DNA of 64,000 nucleotides from assembly GCF_002278075.1 (NCBI RefSeq), contig NZ_CP022990.1:434001-498000 (forward strand). The letters are read 5' to 3'. The translations under genes and the position numbers were made by a program. A model generated the notes under the pieces. The model was not told the DNA's origin. It saw nothing but the letters and a program-made list of their open reading frames with translations, and ran no database searches. Positions 47,828 to 56,985 of the stretch are shown here, one piece after another. Each line of letters starts with the position of its first letter. Positions within the stretch are counted from its first letter, which is position 1. This DNA comes from Paraburkholderia aromaticivorans. Lineage in GTDB: Bacteria > Pseudomonadota > Gammaproteobacteria > Burkholderiales > Burkholderiaceae.

Positions 47828-48502
47828 TTATGCGTTCTGCGCAGCCGTACCCGCCGCCATGCGCGCGCTGCCGGCCGCCTGCGCGGTGAGCGAGGCGAAC
47901 ACCGCGTCGCGGGTGAGTTGGATACGCGCCGCATCGAGCGCCTCGGCCACTGCCGCTTCGCCCATCACAAGCCCTTGCAGGAAAAGAAACTGCACGTTGT
48001 GGATGCCGATCGAGCCGAGCGCATAGCGCAGATAGGGCGTCAGAAAATCCGGCTGCCGCGCACGCGCGCCACTATGGACGCCGCCCGAACTGACGATCAC
48101 GATGGTCGGCCGGTCGCGCATCCGCCCAATCTTGCCTTCCGGTGTCGCGGCAAACGTGCGATGGATGCGCAGCGCGTAATCGATCCACAGCTTGAGCGCG
48201 GCCGGCACCGTGAAGTTGTGCATGGGCGTGTTGATGATCAGCGCATCCGTCGTTTCGATTTCACCGATCAGTTGCTCGGAGACCTCGAACTGCGTCTTAT
48301 CCGGTATGCGTGACGTGATGGCGCGCGCATAGTCCCGGGCGACCGGCGGCAGCGGCGCGGCTGCCAGGTCGCGCTCGATCACTTCGATGACCGATGCAGC
48401 CGGCGCGGCATGCTCGCGCACCATGCCGACGATCTCGTCGGCGAAACGGTAGCCATGGCTCGCCTCGCCGTGCGGGCTGGCGTTGATCCGCAAAATTTTC
48501 AT
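47828..48502 (-). CDS. FMN-dependent NADH azoreductase-like quinone reductase
   Basis: 224-residue flavodoxin-fold enzyme of the AzoR family. MKILRINASPHGEASHGYRF at the N-terminus is the FMN phosphate loop, INTPMHNFTVPAALKLWIDY near 90 contacts the flavin ring, and VIVSSGGVHSG near 134 is the third flavin loop. The family reduces quinones and azo dyes with NADH. The ATG overlaps the upstream GNAT stop by four bases. It is a possible source of reduced flavin for the luciferase-type enzymes, though the family is not known for releasing it. Confidence 0.93.
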   Translation of the reverse strand: MKILRINASPHGEASHGYRFADEIVGMVREHAAPAASVIEVIERDLAAAPLPPVARDYARAITSRIPDKTQFEVSEQLIGEIETTDALIINTPMHNFTVPAALKLWIDYALRIHRTFAATPEGKIGRMRDRPTIVIVSSGGVHSGARARQPDFLTPYLRYALGSIGIHNVQFLFLQGLVMGEAAVAEALDAARIQLTRDAVFASLTAQAAGSARMAAGTAAQNA

Positions 48503-48966
48503 GACGTGAGCTCGGCAGGCTGGGAAAGCGGGGCGAGTGGTTCGACGAAGTGCATGCCACGAGCAAGCAACCCATTGCGGAAATAGAAGCGCTGGGCAAG
48601 CGGCATGTGCAGGCCGGTGTCGAGCACAAATTGCGCGCAGCCGGCCGCGCGCGCGATCTGCCGTACCGCGTCGAGCAGTTGCGCACCGATGCCGCCACGC
48701 TGCAGCCTGCCATCGACAACCAGATCGTCGACATAGACGAAGCGGCCATACAGCAGATTGGTCGGCGTGCGATAACCGGCGAGGCCGACGACGTGGTCCG
48801 CCTCGGTGGCGGCGAGCAGGCGATAGCCTTCGGCGCGCTGCCGGGCGACCTGTGCAGCGAACGAGTGCGCGTCTGTCAGATGCGGGCGCAACTGACGCAT
48901 GATTTCGAATGCGGGCAGCAACGCGTCTGGCGTGTCGAGATGAATGAATCGAAGCGAGGCCGGCAT
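48499..48966 (-). CDS. GNAT-family N-acetyltransferase
   Basis: 155-residue acetyl-CoA-dependent transferase. VYVDDLVVDGRLQRGGIGAQ near 75 carries the acetyl-CoA pyrophosphate loop (Q-R-G-G-I-G), followed by LLDAVRQIARAAGCAQFVLD. The acceptor is unknown. It is the first gene of a two-gene operon with the azoreductase-like gene. Confidence 0.9.
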   Translation of the reverse strand: MPASLRFIHLDTPDALLPAFEIMRQLRPHLTDAHSFAAQVARQRAEGYRLLAATEADHVVGLAGYRTPTNLLYGRFVYVDDLVVDGRLQRGGIGAQLLDAVRQIARAAGCAQFVLDTGLHMPLAQRFYFRNGLLARGMHFVEPLAPLSQPAELTS

Positions 48967-49419
48967 GTGCGTCTCCGTGAGGAACGACGCTTACGATACT
49001 CAGTGCTCGGCTTGGTCGATAGAGCCAAGAATGGGCGATTGGACCGAGCCATCCGGGCAGGCGCGGTGTGTCGTCTCGCCGGTGCGGATGCGCGGCGGGA
49101 CAGGACAACTTTTATGTGCGAGCTCTCTGTGGGCGGGCATGCACGGGACGAAGGTGGATCGTGGATAAGGATCTGCAAGTTGACATAATATAAATTAGCA
49201 ACAATCTTGATGTAGCAGCTTTATGGAAATGTCGTGTTCTCGTCTCGGTATGCTTGCCGGTTCCCTGCGGGACCATGGAGCCGGCCATGCATGTAGCTGC
49301 ACTGGTGACACCGAACATGCGCGAACTCGACCGACTGAAGCTCAACCAGACCATCGCCGCCGCGCCAATCGCCGCCCAGGCCCGCGGAAATTCACGAACC
49401 CGAGCGTCACCGCGTTCAG
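48967..49419. other. Intergenic region with shared operator-like motif and AT-rich island
   Basis: 453 bases without a convincing gene. It holds GCCAAGAATGGGCGATTGGA (49024-49043, then C), nearly the same as the element next to the MocR gene, located about 60 bases upstream of the GNAT-azoreductase operon. An AT-rich island at about 49178-49215 contains a TTGACA hexamer. A short open frame around 49275-49385 has no ribosome site and was not called. Confidence 0.45.
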
Positions 49420-49707
49420 TCACAGGCCTTCGACGAGCACGGCGCGATAACGCGCGCCCTTGAACCGGTGTTGCGCGACTTCCTGATACGCCGGGCTGTC
49501 ATACCATGCACGCGCGGCTTCAGTCGACGGAAACTCCACGATCACGACGCCCTGCGGCGCGTCGCCCTCGAGAACCTGTTGAGGTCCATAGGCAGCGAGA
49601 ACCTTGACGGGATGACCTTTGAAGGTCTCGCCCACCTTGCTTTGATAAATGTCGAGCTCATTCTGATCCTGCGTGCTTTCCTTCGTGAAGACGATATATG
49701 TCGCCAT
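49420..49707 (-). CDS. DUF1330 family protein
   Basis: A 95-residue small alpha/beta (dimeric ferredoxin-like) protein: MATYIVFTKESTQDQNELDI at the start, GVVIVEFPSTEAARAWYDSP near 58 and QEVAQHRFKGARYRAVLVEG at the end, the standard DUF1330 pattern. The function is unknown; relatives are thought to be small ligand-binding or enzyme-like proteins. The start was set at MATYIVF. It stands alone, convergent with nothing nearby. Confidence 0.9.
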   Translation of the reverse strand: MATYIVFTKESTQDQNELDIYQSKVGETFKGHPVKVLAAYGPQQVLEGDAPQGVVIVEFPSTEAARAWYDSPAYQEVAQHRFKGARYRAVLVEGL

Positions 49708-49859
49708 GTCGTACACTCCTGCGGTGGTGTGAAGGTGCGTACGATGATGCCATGAAACCGCTTCGGGCCTCGGCATGCAGCGTCGGTGCATCACCGGCAC
49801 GCCACCTCGGCGAAATAGGCACCGGACCTCGCAAACCCAGTTCGCGAGGTCCCCAAAAC

Positions 49860-51011
49860 TCAGGCGCCGCTCCCTCCAACCGTCTTCATACTCTTCCACT
49901 GACCCTGCTGGACCTGGAACAGCGTGTACGGCGGTTTGATCAGATCGCCGTAGGGATCGAACGTGATCTGTCCTGTCACGCCCGTGACGCTGACCTTCGA
50001 CAGACTATCGACGATCTTCGCTCGGTCGAGTGAATTCGCCGCGTGGATCGCCTTGATCATCGCGAGCGCTGCGTCGTACGCAAACGGCGCATACAGCTCC
50101 ACGTCCTGATTGAAGCGCGCCTTATAGCGCTTGCCGAAATCAACGGCCGCCGGCAGCTTGTCGAGCGCGGGGCCCGGCTCCAGATCCTGCGTTCCGTCGC
50201 CTGCCGTGCCGGCGATCTGCAGGAACGCATTGCTCTTTAACGCGCCCGCGCCGAACAACTGGGCGGTCATGCCGAGCGAGCGCATCTGTTTGATCAGCAT
50301 CGCGCCCTGCTCATCCAGACCGCCGAAGAAAATCAGATCGACGTTTTTGCTTTTCAGCGTCGTCAGGACGGCGCGAAAATCGACCGCCTTGTCGTTGGTG
50401 AATTCGCGATCGACGATATTGCCGTTCGCTTCCTTCGCGCCTTTTTCGAACGCATCCGCGAGCCCCTGTCCGAACGCCGTGCGGTCGTCGATGATGCCGA
50501 TGCGCTTCGCCTTCATCTGCTCGACCACGAAGTGCCCCGCCACCACGCCGCCGATGCCGTCGTGGCCCATCGTGCGAAACACGTTCTTGTAGCCCTGCTT
50601 GGTCAATTGCGGATTGGTCGAACCGGGCGTGATCATCGCGACGTTCGCCTGGTGATAGACCGTCGACGCCGGAATGCTGCAGCCCGAGTTGTAATGGCCG
50701 ATCACGCCGACCACGCCGTCGTCGACGAGCTTCTGCGCCACCTGAATCGCCACGCGCGGATCGGCCTGATCGTCCTGCACGTCGAGCACGAACTTCACCG
50801 GCTTGCCGTTCACCGTGGGATGCCGCGCGTTTTCTTCATCGAGCGCCAGTTGCGCGCCGTACTGCAGGTCTTTCCCCACGCGTGCGACGGGACCGGTCAA
50901 TGGCCCGACAAAGCCGATCTTGACGACTTCGGGGTCGGCGGCCCAGGCGAACGGTGCCTGCGCGCCGATCAGACAAACGGCGAAACTCAACAGCCAATTG
51001 CGGCGATTCAT
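49860..51011 (-). CDS. Branched-chain amino-acid-type ABC substrate-binding protein
   Basis: 383-residue periplasmic receptor close to LivJ/LivK: Sec signal ending AWA near 24, KIGFVGPLTGPVARVGKDLQ near 31, GVVGVIGHYNSGCSIPASTV near 97 (ligand alpha-amino/carboxylate site), MITPGSTNPQLTKQGYKNVF near 127. The start at 51011 follows AAGGAGCGC. It is an orphan with no permease or ATPase. The gene lies downstream of a DadA-like oxidase on the same strand, suggesting uptake and deamination of an amino acid. Confidence 0.95.
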   Translation of the reverse strand: MNRRNWLLSFAVCLIGAQAPFAWAADPEVVKIGFVGPLTGPVARVGKDLQYGAQLALDEENARHPTVNGKPVKFVLDVQDDQADPRVAIQVAQKLVDDGVVGVIGHYNSGCSIPASTVYHQANVAMITPGSTNPQLTKQGYKNVFRTMGHDGIGGVVAGHFVVEQMKAKRIGIIDDRTAFGQGLADAFEKGAKEANGNIVDREFTNDKAVDFRAVLTTLKSKNVDLIFFGGLDEQGAMLIKQMRSLGMTAQLFGAGALKSNAFLQIAGTAGDGTQDLEPGPALDKLPAAVDFGKRYKARFNQDVELYAPFAYDAALAMIKAIHAANSLDRAKIVDSLSKVSVTGVTGQITFDPYGDLIKPPYTLFQVQQGQWKSMKTVGGSGA

Positions 51012-51136
51012 GATGCGCTCCTTGCGAGTTGTCAGGTCGCGCGTTCTGTCGAACCATCGGTCCGATGCGCGACGTGTGGAAACGGTCCTACGTACGGTTG
51101 AAATAAAACTGAAACCCGGCACTGCCATGTCCGCCG

Positions 51137-52384
51137 TCATGCCTTTCGCCGGACACTGAAACGTGTCGCCGCGTACGGCGCGAGATCGAGCGGCGGCGCA
51201 CGCCGCGCGACCAGATCCGCGACGATGCGCCCGCTTATGCCGGCGAGCGTCAGCCCTAGATGCTGGTGACCGAATGCATAGATCACGCGTTCGCTGGCGC
51301 GTGAACGCGCGAGCACGGGCACGCCGTCCGGCAGGGTCGGACGAAATCCGAGCCAACTGCTGTCGGGCGTGGCGAGTGCGGGCAGCGCGCGTCGGGATGA
51401 AAACGTCAGCAGCTCGAGCAGCGAGCGGTTACGCGTGTCGCTGAAGCCGCCCAGTTCGACGGTTCCCGCGACGCGAATACCGTCGCTCATCGGCGTCATG
51501 TAAAAACCGCGCTCGGCCCAGCCGACCGGCCGTGAAATCAGGTGTTGCGCGCCCGGATAGCGGACGTGATAGCCGCGCTCGGTGTCGAGCGGCACCACAT
51601 CGCCGCATTGCCGCGCGAATTGCGCGGAGCGCGCACCGGTGGCGACGATCACGTGGCTAAAACGCCGCGTCGCGCCACCGGCAGTCACGCTTGCGCCCGC
51701 GTCGGCGGGCTGCACCGCGCTGACCGTCGATCGTTCAAGCGTCAAACCTTGCCCGGCGAGCTGCTCGTAAAGCGTGTGCAGGAAGCCTTGCGGATCGGAG
51801 AAATGCCAGCTGTCGCCAAACAGCACACCGCGCTCGAAAATCGGTGCAAGCGACGGTTCGAGCGCGCGAATGTCGTTGCCACTCAGCACGTCGAACGCCA
51901 CCCCAAGCTGCTTGCGCAGATCGAGGGCGGGACGCGCCGCGTCGAACGAAGCCGGGTTCGAATAGAGATACAGGCACTCGCGCGGGCGCACGAAGCGCGC
52001 CAGTTCGGCATTCGCCAGCAACGGCGCATAACCGCCCTGCGCTTGCGCGAGCAATGCCGCGAGCGCGCCGGCACTCGCCTCGTAACGGCGCGGCAGCGAA
52101 CTCATCATGAAGCGCGCGAGCCACGGCACGAGGTGCGGCAGATACTGATAGCGCAGCCTGAAAGGACTCTCGCTGGAGAACAGGTAGCGCGGCAGATCGC
52201 GGAACACCGACGGGTTGTTGACCGGTATGCACGCGTAGGGCGCGAAGGTTCCCGCGTTACCGAACGATGCCCCCTGGCCGATGCCGGAAGGATCGAACAG
52301 CGTGACCCGGTGCCCGTCGCGCATCAACGCAGCCGCGCTGGCGAGGCCGATGAATCCCGCTCCGACGATAGCGATCTCGGACAT
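51137..52384 (-). CDS. DadA-like FAD-dependent amino-acid dehydrogenase/oxidase
   Basis: 415 residues. FAD-binding motif EIAIVGAGFIGLASAAALMR at the N-terminus, GASFGNAGTFAPYACIPVNN near 38 (DadA-type flavin loop), and C-terminal RPTLPDGVPVLARS then FGHQHLGLTLAGISGRIVADL for substrate and FAD. D-amino-acid dehydrogenase activity is the likely role. The ATG overlaps the stop of a short leader frame (TAATG). It is divergent from a MocR regulator at 52797. Confidence 0.92.
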   Translation of the reverse strand: MSEIAIVGAGFIGLASAAALMRDGHRVTLFDPSGIGQGASFGNAGTFAPYACIPVNNPSVFRDLPRYLFSSESPFRLRYQYLPHLVPWLARFMMSSLPRRYEASAGALAALLAQAQGGYAPLLANAELARFVRPRECLYLYSNPASFDAARPALDLRKQLGVAFDVLSGNDIRALEPSLAPIFERGVLFGDSWHFSDPQGFLHTLYEQLAGQGLTLERSTVSAVQPADAGASVTAGGATRRFSHVIVATGARSAQFARQCGDVVPLDTERGYHVRYPGAQHLISRPVGWAERGFYMTPMSDGIRVAGTVELGGFSDTRNRSLLELLTFSSRRALPALATPDSSWLGFRPTLPDGVPVLARSRASERVIYAFGHQHLGLTLAGISGRIVADLVARRAPPLDLAPYAATRFSVRRKA

Positions 52385-52509
52385 TACTTGCGCCCTTCCA
52401 ACTTGCGCCCTTCCATCGCCTGCTCACCGAGCGGCGACCAATGCCGTCGACGTAACGCGGAACCGGGTCTCGGGCGGGCGCCGGGGACGGTGGGCTGCGA
52501 GACGCACAT
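52384..52509 (-). CDS. Possible 41-residue leader peptide coupled to the DadA-like gene
   Basis: ATG 52509 follows a strong GAAGGAG and the frame runs 41 codons to a TAA sharing one base with the DadA-like ATG. Its last ten codons read MEGRKLEGRK, encoded by a perfect 15-base tandem duplication. The composition is basic and Pro-rich, and I recognise no family. It may be a translated leader that couples or tunes expression of the oxidase, or simply a fortuitous frame. Confidence 0.4.
   Translation of the reverse strand: MCVSQPTVPGARPRPGSALRRRHWSPLGEQAMEGRKLEGRK
52386..52415. repeat. Perfect 15-base tandem duplication before the DadA-like start
   Basis: ACTTGCGCCCTTCCA occurs at 52386-52400 and again at 52401-52415. 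Read on the minus strand, each copy carries GGAAGGGCG, and the copy nearer the start provides the Shine-Dalgarno-like sequence for the oxidase gene. Confidence 0.85.
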
Positions 52510-52591
52510 GGGACACTCCTTCGGCAGATGCATGGACACTGCCTGGCGACATCGGGAAAAGCGGGCACCAGACAAACTCTGACATCAGAAT

Positions 52592-52634
52592 CACACAATA
52601 TTTTTTTGTCTGCAATTAAAACGCTCATTGTGTG
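52592..52634. promoter_or_regulatory. Inverted repeat in the DadA-like/MocR divergent promoter
   Basis: CACACAAT (52592-52599) and ATTGTGTG (52627-52634) are perfect complements around an AT-rich 27-base centre. The spacing suits two half-sites of a dimeric regulator rather than an RNA hairpin. The MocR gene's own -10-like TAGAAT is at 52734-52739. Confidence 0.45.
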
Positions 52635-52796
52635 GTCCTGGCGTTTTCCCTGGGTAGTCCCGGGACAACGCCGCGGTTGGTGCCGGTGGCCACATACGAG
52701 ACGCGGAGGCCTTGCGGTCGGGCGAGTCTGGTATAGAATCGCCACACCTCCGCACCCTTGCGGACAAAGCCAGTTTGTATGGAGACAGTTGATCTT

Positions 52797-54200
52797 ATGG
52801 CTTCTGGCAAAGACGCAGCCCGCGCTGCCAACGGCACGCCGGATGAGGCGAAGCGCTCGACTTACATCGAAGTGTCCAGTTCGATCGAGAAGGAGATCCG
52901 CAGCGGCATCTATCCGCCCGGAAGCCGGCTGCCGCCGCAACGGCAACTGGCGACCGAGCTGGGCATCAACGTGTCGACGGTCTCGCGCGCCTACAAGGAG
53001 CTGCAGTTGCGCGGCCTGGTGATCGGCAGCAAGCGGCGCGGGTCGCTCGTGACGGGCGGGGCGATGCCGAGTGTCGAACCGGCTCAAGCGGCGAGCAATG
53101 CGGCGATCGACCTCACCGTGAACCGGCCCGCAACGGGCGTATTTCTGGAGTGCCTGTCGCGCACGTTGGCCGAATTGCCGCGCGACCCGCGCTTTGCGCA
53201 ATTGCAGGAATACCAGCCGCCGCAAGGCCCCGAATGGGCGCGCGCCGCCGGCGCCCGCTGGATGGCGGCGCCCGGCTTCACGCCGGATGCCGGCCACGTC
53301 GTCGTGACGAGCGGCGCGCAGCACGGCTTGTATGCGGTGCTGAACAGCCTGATCGGCACGGACGGTGTGATCCTCGCCGACCGCCTCACCTACTATGGGT
53401 TGAAAGCGCTCGCGCCCGTGTTTCAGTTCGAGATCGTCGGCATTCCGAGCGACGGCGATGGGCTGCTGACCGATGAAGTGGAGGCCGCGTGCCGGCGCAT
53501 GCCCGTGAAGGCGATCTTCACGGTGCCCAATCTGCAGAATCCGACGGTCATCACGATGAGTCTCGAGCGCCGCATGGCGCTCGTCGACATCGCACGCCGG
53601 CACGGTGTCGCGATCATCGAGGACGACGTGTACGGGCCGCTGGTGTCGCAGCGTCTGCCGACCATCGCGAGTCTTTGTCCGGAGCTGACCTTCCATCTCG
53701 CGGCGACCTCGAAGATTCTCGCGCCCGGGCTGCGGCTCGGCTATCTGTCGAGTCCGCCGGATAGTTCGGCGCTGTGCGCGGAGGCCGTGCGCACGACTGC
53801 CTGGATGCCCGCGCCAATGTCGATGCTGATCGCGTCGATCTGGATCGAGGACGGCACCGCGCGCCGCATCATGGACGCGCAACTCGCCGAGATTCGCGCC
53901 CGCCAGGCGCTCGCGCGGGAGTTGCTGCCGCAGGCGCTGCTTCAGACCGATCCGGCGTGCATGTTCGTGTGGCTGAAGCTGCCGCCGCCCTGGCGTGCCG
54001 ATGATTTCGCCGCCAACGCAAAGGCGCGCGGCGTCGTGGTGATGCCTTCGTCGGCGTTCGCCGTGGATCGCTCGGAGATCGAGCACGGCGTGCGGATCAA
54101 CCTTGCCTGTGCGTCGAGCCGCGATCAGCTTGTCAGTGCATTGCGCTTGCTGGCGGGAACCTTGAAGGACCGGCCGAGAGCGCTGTTTGGGACGATCTGA
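52797..54200 (+). CDS. MocR-family regulator (GntR-aminotransferase fusion), second
   Basis: About 467 residues. The GntR winged helix (YIEVSSSIEKEIRSGIYPPG through LATELGINVSTVSRAYKELQ) covers roughly 20-85, then an aminotransferase-like domain with VTSGAQHGLYAVLN near 165, IFTVPNLQNPTVI near 235 and the PLP lysine in ATSKILAPGLRLGYLS. The start at 52797 was preferred for GGAG upstream; ATG 52779 is possible. It is divergent from the DadA-like/LivK-like pair and likely controls it in response to an amino acid. Confidence 0.94.
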   Translation: MASGKDAARAANGTPDEAKRSTYIEVSSSIEKEIRSGIYPPGSRLPPQRQLATELGINVSTVSRAYKELQLRGLVIGSKRRGSLVTGGAMPSVEPAQAASNAAIDLTVNRPATGVFLECLSRTLAELPRDPRFAQLQEYQPPQGPEWARAAGARWMAAPGFTPDAGHVVVTSGAQHGLYAVLNSLIGTDGVILADRLTYYGLKALAPVFQFEIVGIPSDGDGLLTDEVEAACRRMPVKAIFTVPNLQNPTVITMSLERRMALVDIARRHGVAIIEDDVYGPLVSQRLPTIASLCPELTFHLAATSKILAPGLRLGYLSSPPDSSALCAEAVRTTAWMPAPMSMLIASIWIEDGTARRIMDAQLAEIRARQALARELLPQALLQTDPACMFVWLKLPPPWRADDFAANAKARGVVVMPSSAFAVDRSEIEHGVRINLACASSRDQLVSALRLLAGTLKDRPRALFGTI

Positions 54201-54320
54201 GCCCGGTCGTCATCGGTCCCCCGGCAAGCCTCAGCGGAACCCCCCGGGGAAACCCCCGGAGCAGCGGCGGCACCCTGCCCGGCCCGTCCAGTCACGGTTT
54301 CGGCCTTTACCTCGCAAGAT

Positions 54321-54386
54321 CGTTACCCTTGGGATAACGGACACGTCCCCAAGGTGATTGAACCGGCATGTCCCGCTCCCTAGACT
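54321..54386 (+). promoter_or_regulatory. Predicted mdc promoter with LysR-type dyad
   Basis: TTGAAC (54358-54363), 17-base spacer and TAGACT (54381-54386) resemble a sigma-70 promoter, predicting transcription from about 54393. The dyad CGTTA (54321-54325) to TAACG (54335-54339) is centred about 63 bases upstream of that start, the classic LysR recognition position, and is a candidate site for the regulator at 61412. Confidence 0.55.
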
Positions 54387-54413
54387 CGCTTCATGTCCAG
54401 AGCGAGATCACAC

Positions 54414-56075
54414 ATGTCCAGTCAAAGTGCGCACCCATCCCGCTGGGCCACGCGCCGCGAGGAAAAGCATCGCCGCCTCGCGAGCGTCGCCTCGATCGCG
54501 GATGGCGTCATCCTCCCCGCCGAGCGTATCGTCGATGTCCTGCAGAGGCTGATCGCGCCGGGCGATCGCGTCGTCGTCGAGGGTAATAACCAGAAACAGG
54601 CCGACTTTCTGTCACGCTCGCTGGCCAAGGTCGATCCGGGCATCGTCAACGGTCTGCACCTGATCATTCCGAGCGTGAGCCGCGCCGAACATCTCGATCT
54701 CTTCGAGCGCGGCATCGCGAAAAAGCTCGACTTCGCGTTTGCCGGCGCGCAAAGCCTGCGCATTTCGCAGTTCCTTCAGGACGGCATCCTCGAAATCGGC
54801 GCGATCCACACGTACATCGAACTGTATGGACGGCTCTACGTCGATCTGACACCGAACGTCGTACTGGTGGCCGGCTACAAGGCGGATCGGCAAGGCAATC
54901 TGTACACGGGCCCCAGCACCGAAGACACGCCCGCGCTCGTCGAAGCCGCCGCGTTTCGCGACGGCATCGTGATCGCGCAGGTCAATGAAATCGTCGACGA
55001 CCCGAAAGACCTGCCGCGCGTCGATATCCCCGGTTCGTGGATCGACTTCGTGGTCGAGTCAGACAAGCCGTTCTTCATCGAACCGCTGTTCACGCGCGAT
55101 CCGCGTCTTATCACGCCGATTCACGTGCTGATGGCGATGATGGCGATTCGCGGCATCTACGAGCGCCACCAGGTGCAGTCGCTCAACCACGGCATCGGCT
55201 TCAACACGGCGGCAATCGAACTCATTTTGCCGACCTACGGCGAAAAGCTCGGCCTCAAAGGCAAGATCTGCCGGCACTGGACGCTGAATCCGCATCCCAC
55301 GCTGATCCCCGCTATCGAAACGGGCTGGGTCGAAAGCGTGCATTGCTTTGGCGGCGAGTTGGGCATGGACGCCTACGTCGCGCAACGGCCAGACATCTTC
55401 TTCACGGGCCGCGACGGTTCGATGCGCTCCAACCGCGCGATGTGCCAACTCGCGGGACAGTACGCGGTCGACATGTTCATCGGTTCGACATTGCAGATGG
55501 ACGGCGCGGGTAACTCGTCGACGGTGACGCATGGCCGCCTCGCCGGCTTCGGCGGCGCACCGAACATGGGACACGATCCGCATGGCCGGCGCCATGCGAC
55601 GCCCGCATGGCTCGATCTGCTGCAGACCGACAGCCCGCTCGAACGCGGTCGCAAGCTGGTCGTGCAGACCGTCGAGACCTTTCAGGCAGGCGGGCAGCCG
55701 AGCATCGTCGAATCGCTCGACGCAGTCGAAGTGGGCCGCGAGTCCGGCATGCCGCTCGCGCCCATCATGATCTACGGCGACGATGTCACTCACGTGCTGA
55801 CGGAAGAAGGCATCGCCTATCTCTACAAGGCCCGCTCGCTCGAACACCGCAAGGAGATGATCGCCGCGGTTTCCGGCGTCACGCCCGTCGGCCTGACGAG
55901 CAGCCCGGACAAGCTCGCGGCACTGCGGCGCGACGGCTTTGTCGCGCTGCCCGAGGATCTCGGCATTCACCGCAACGAGGCGAGCCGGTCACTGCTGGCG
56001 GCGAAGAGCATGGCCGATCTCGTCGACTGGTCGGACGGTCTGTACGAGCCGCCCGCCCGCTTTCGGAGCTGGTAA
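54414..56075 (+). CDS. mdcA: Malonate decarboxylase alpha subunit (acetyl-S-ACP:malonate ACP transferase)
   Basis: 553 residues from ATG 54414. It exchanges acetyl for malonyl on the decarboxylase ACP. Recognised by [20 protein letters not shown] near 50, [20 protein letters not shown] near 78, [20 protein letters not shown] near 315 and [20 protein letters not shown] near 380, all characteristic of MdcA. ATG 54393 coincides with the predicted transcription start, so the later ATG is preferred. It is the first gene of the mdc operon; its stop overlaps mdcB by one base. Confidence 0.96.
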   Translation: MSSQSAHPSRWATRREEKHRRLASVASIADGVILPAERIVDVLQRLIAPGDRVVVEGNNQKQADFLSRSLAKVDPGIVNGLHLIIPSVSRAEHLDLFERGIAKKLDFAFAGAQSLRISQFLQDGILEIGAIHTYIELYGRLYVDLTPNVVLVAGYKADRQGNLYTGPSTEDTPALVEAAAFRDGIVIAQVNEIVDDPKDLPRVDIPGSWIDFVVESDKPFFIEPLFTRDPRLITPIHVLMAMMAIRGIYERHQVQSLNHGIGFNTAAIELILPTYGEKLGLKGKICRHWTLNPHPTLIPAIETGWVESVHCFGGELGMDAYVAQRPDIFFTGRDGSMRSNRAMCQLAGQYAVDMFIGSTLQMDGAGNSSTVTHGRLAGFGGAPNMGHDPHGRRHATPAWLDLLQTDSPLERGRKLVVQTVETFQAGGQPSIVESLDAVEVGRESGMPLAPIMIYGDDVTHVLTEEGIAYLYKARSLEHRKEMIAAVSGVTPVGLTSSPDKLAALRRDGFVALPEDLGIHRNEASRSLLAAKSMADLVDWSDGLYEPPARFRSW

Positions 56076-56977
56076 TGCGCGAGAACCTTGCAACGGCTCT
56101 TGCGACGGTTCGCGAACCGCAAGCCAAAGCGTCGGAACGGTTAGCCGAACGTCTGGGCGCGCACGTCACGGCGGCGCTGATCGACGAAGTCACGCTCGCG
56201 CCGAAGCCCGGACTCGTCGATTCGCGCAGCCGCGGCGCGCATCACGATCTCGACTGGCAGCTGATGTGCGTCTCGGCCCGCACGCTCGAGCCAAGCTTCA
56301 TCGACATGGCGCGCGCGGGCATCGACACCCGGCCGATGCTGGCGCTTCGCGAGCGCATCGGCGCACTCGGCCGCGAAGGTGAAGCGCGCATGCTGACGGC
56401 GACGCATGGCGTGAACACGCATCGCGGCGCGATCTGGGCGCTCGGACTGCTCGTGACGGCCGCCGCGCGCGAACCGGCCGAGCTGTCGCCGGATCGGGTC
56501 GCCGCGCGCGCCGGATCGATCGCGCGCCTGTCCGATCGCCACACGCCCGCGTTGACCGGTCATAAAGGCGAGCAGGCCTGCCTCGATTACAACGTCGGCG
56601 GCGCGCGGGGGCAAGCGCAGGCGGACTTTCCGCACGTAGTCGAGGTGGCGCTGCCCGAACTCGCGAGATCGCGCCTGCGCGGCGACAGCGAAACGGCCGC
56701 CCGCCTGAACGCCCTGCTCGCCGTTATGTCCTGTCTCGACGACACCTGCGTGCTCGCGCGCGGCGGACGCGGCGCGCTCGCCGAGACGCAAAGCGGCGCG
56801 CGGCAAGTGCTGGAGCACGGCGGCGCCGCGACGCTCGCAGGCCGCCGTCAGCTGAAAGCGCTCGACGCACGGCTCGTCGAACGCCACGTCTCGCCCGGCG
56901 GCGCAGCGGATCTGCTCGCCGCCGCCCTCTTTCTCGACAGGCTTCAGGACGAAGCCCGTCACACGACGAATGCATAG
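56075..56977 (+). CDS. mdcB: Triphosphoribosyl-dephospho-CoA synthase (MdcB)
   Basis: 300 residues of the CitG/MdcB family, which makes the 2'-(5''-triphosphoribosyl)-3'-dephospho-CoA precursor of the ACP prosthetic group from ATP and dephospho-Co[21 protein letters not shown] near 36, [20 protein letters not shown] near 107 and [20 protein letters not shown] near 158 are family signatures. The start shares one base with the mdcA stop. The partner transferase MdcG appears damaged in this operon. Confidence 0.95.
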   Translation: MRENLATALATVREPQAKASERLAERLGAHVTAALIDEVTLAPKPGLVDSRSRGAHHDLDWQLMCVSARTLEPSFIDMARAGIDTRPMLALRERIGALGREGEARMLTATHGVNTHRGAIWALGLLVTAAAREPAELSPDRVAARAGSIARLSDRHTPALTGHKGEQACLDYNVGGARGQAQADFPHVVEVALPELARSRLRGDSETAARLNALLAVMSCLDDTCVLARGGRGALAETQSGARQVLEHGGAATLAGRRQLKALDARLVERHVSPGGAADLLAAALFLDRLQDEARHTTNA

Positions 56978-56985
56978 GAACGCCA

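Noticed and set aside
49254..49463. Short plus-strand frame between GNAT and DUF1330 genes
   Set aside because: No ribosome site, no recognisable family, and the second half runs antisense to DUF1330.
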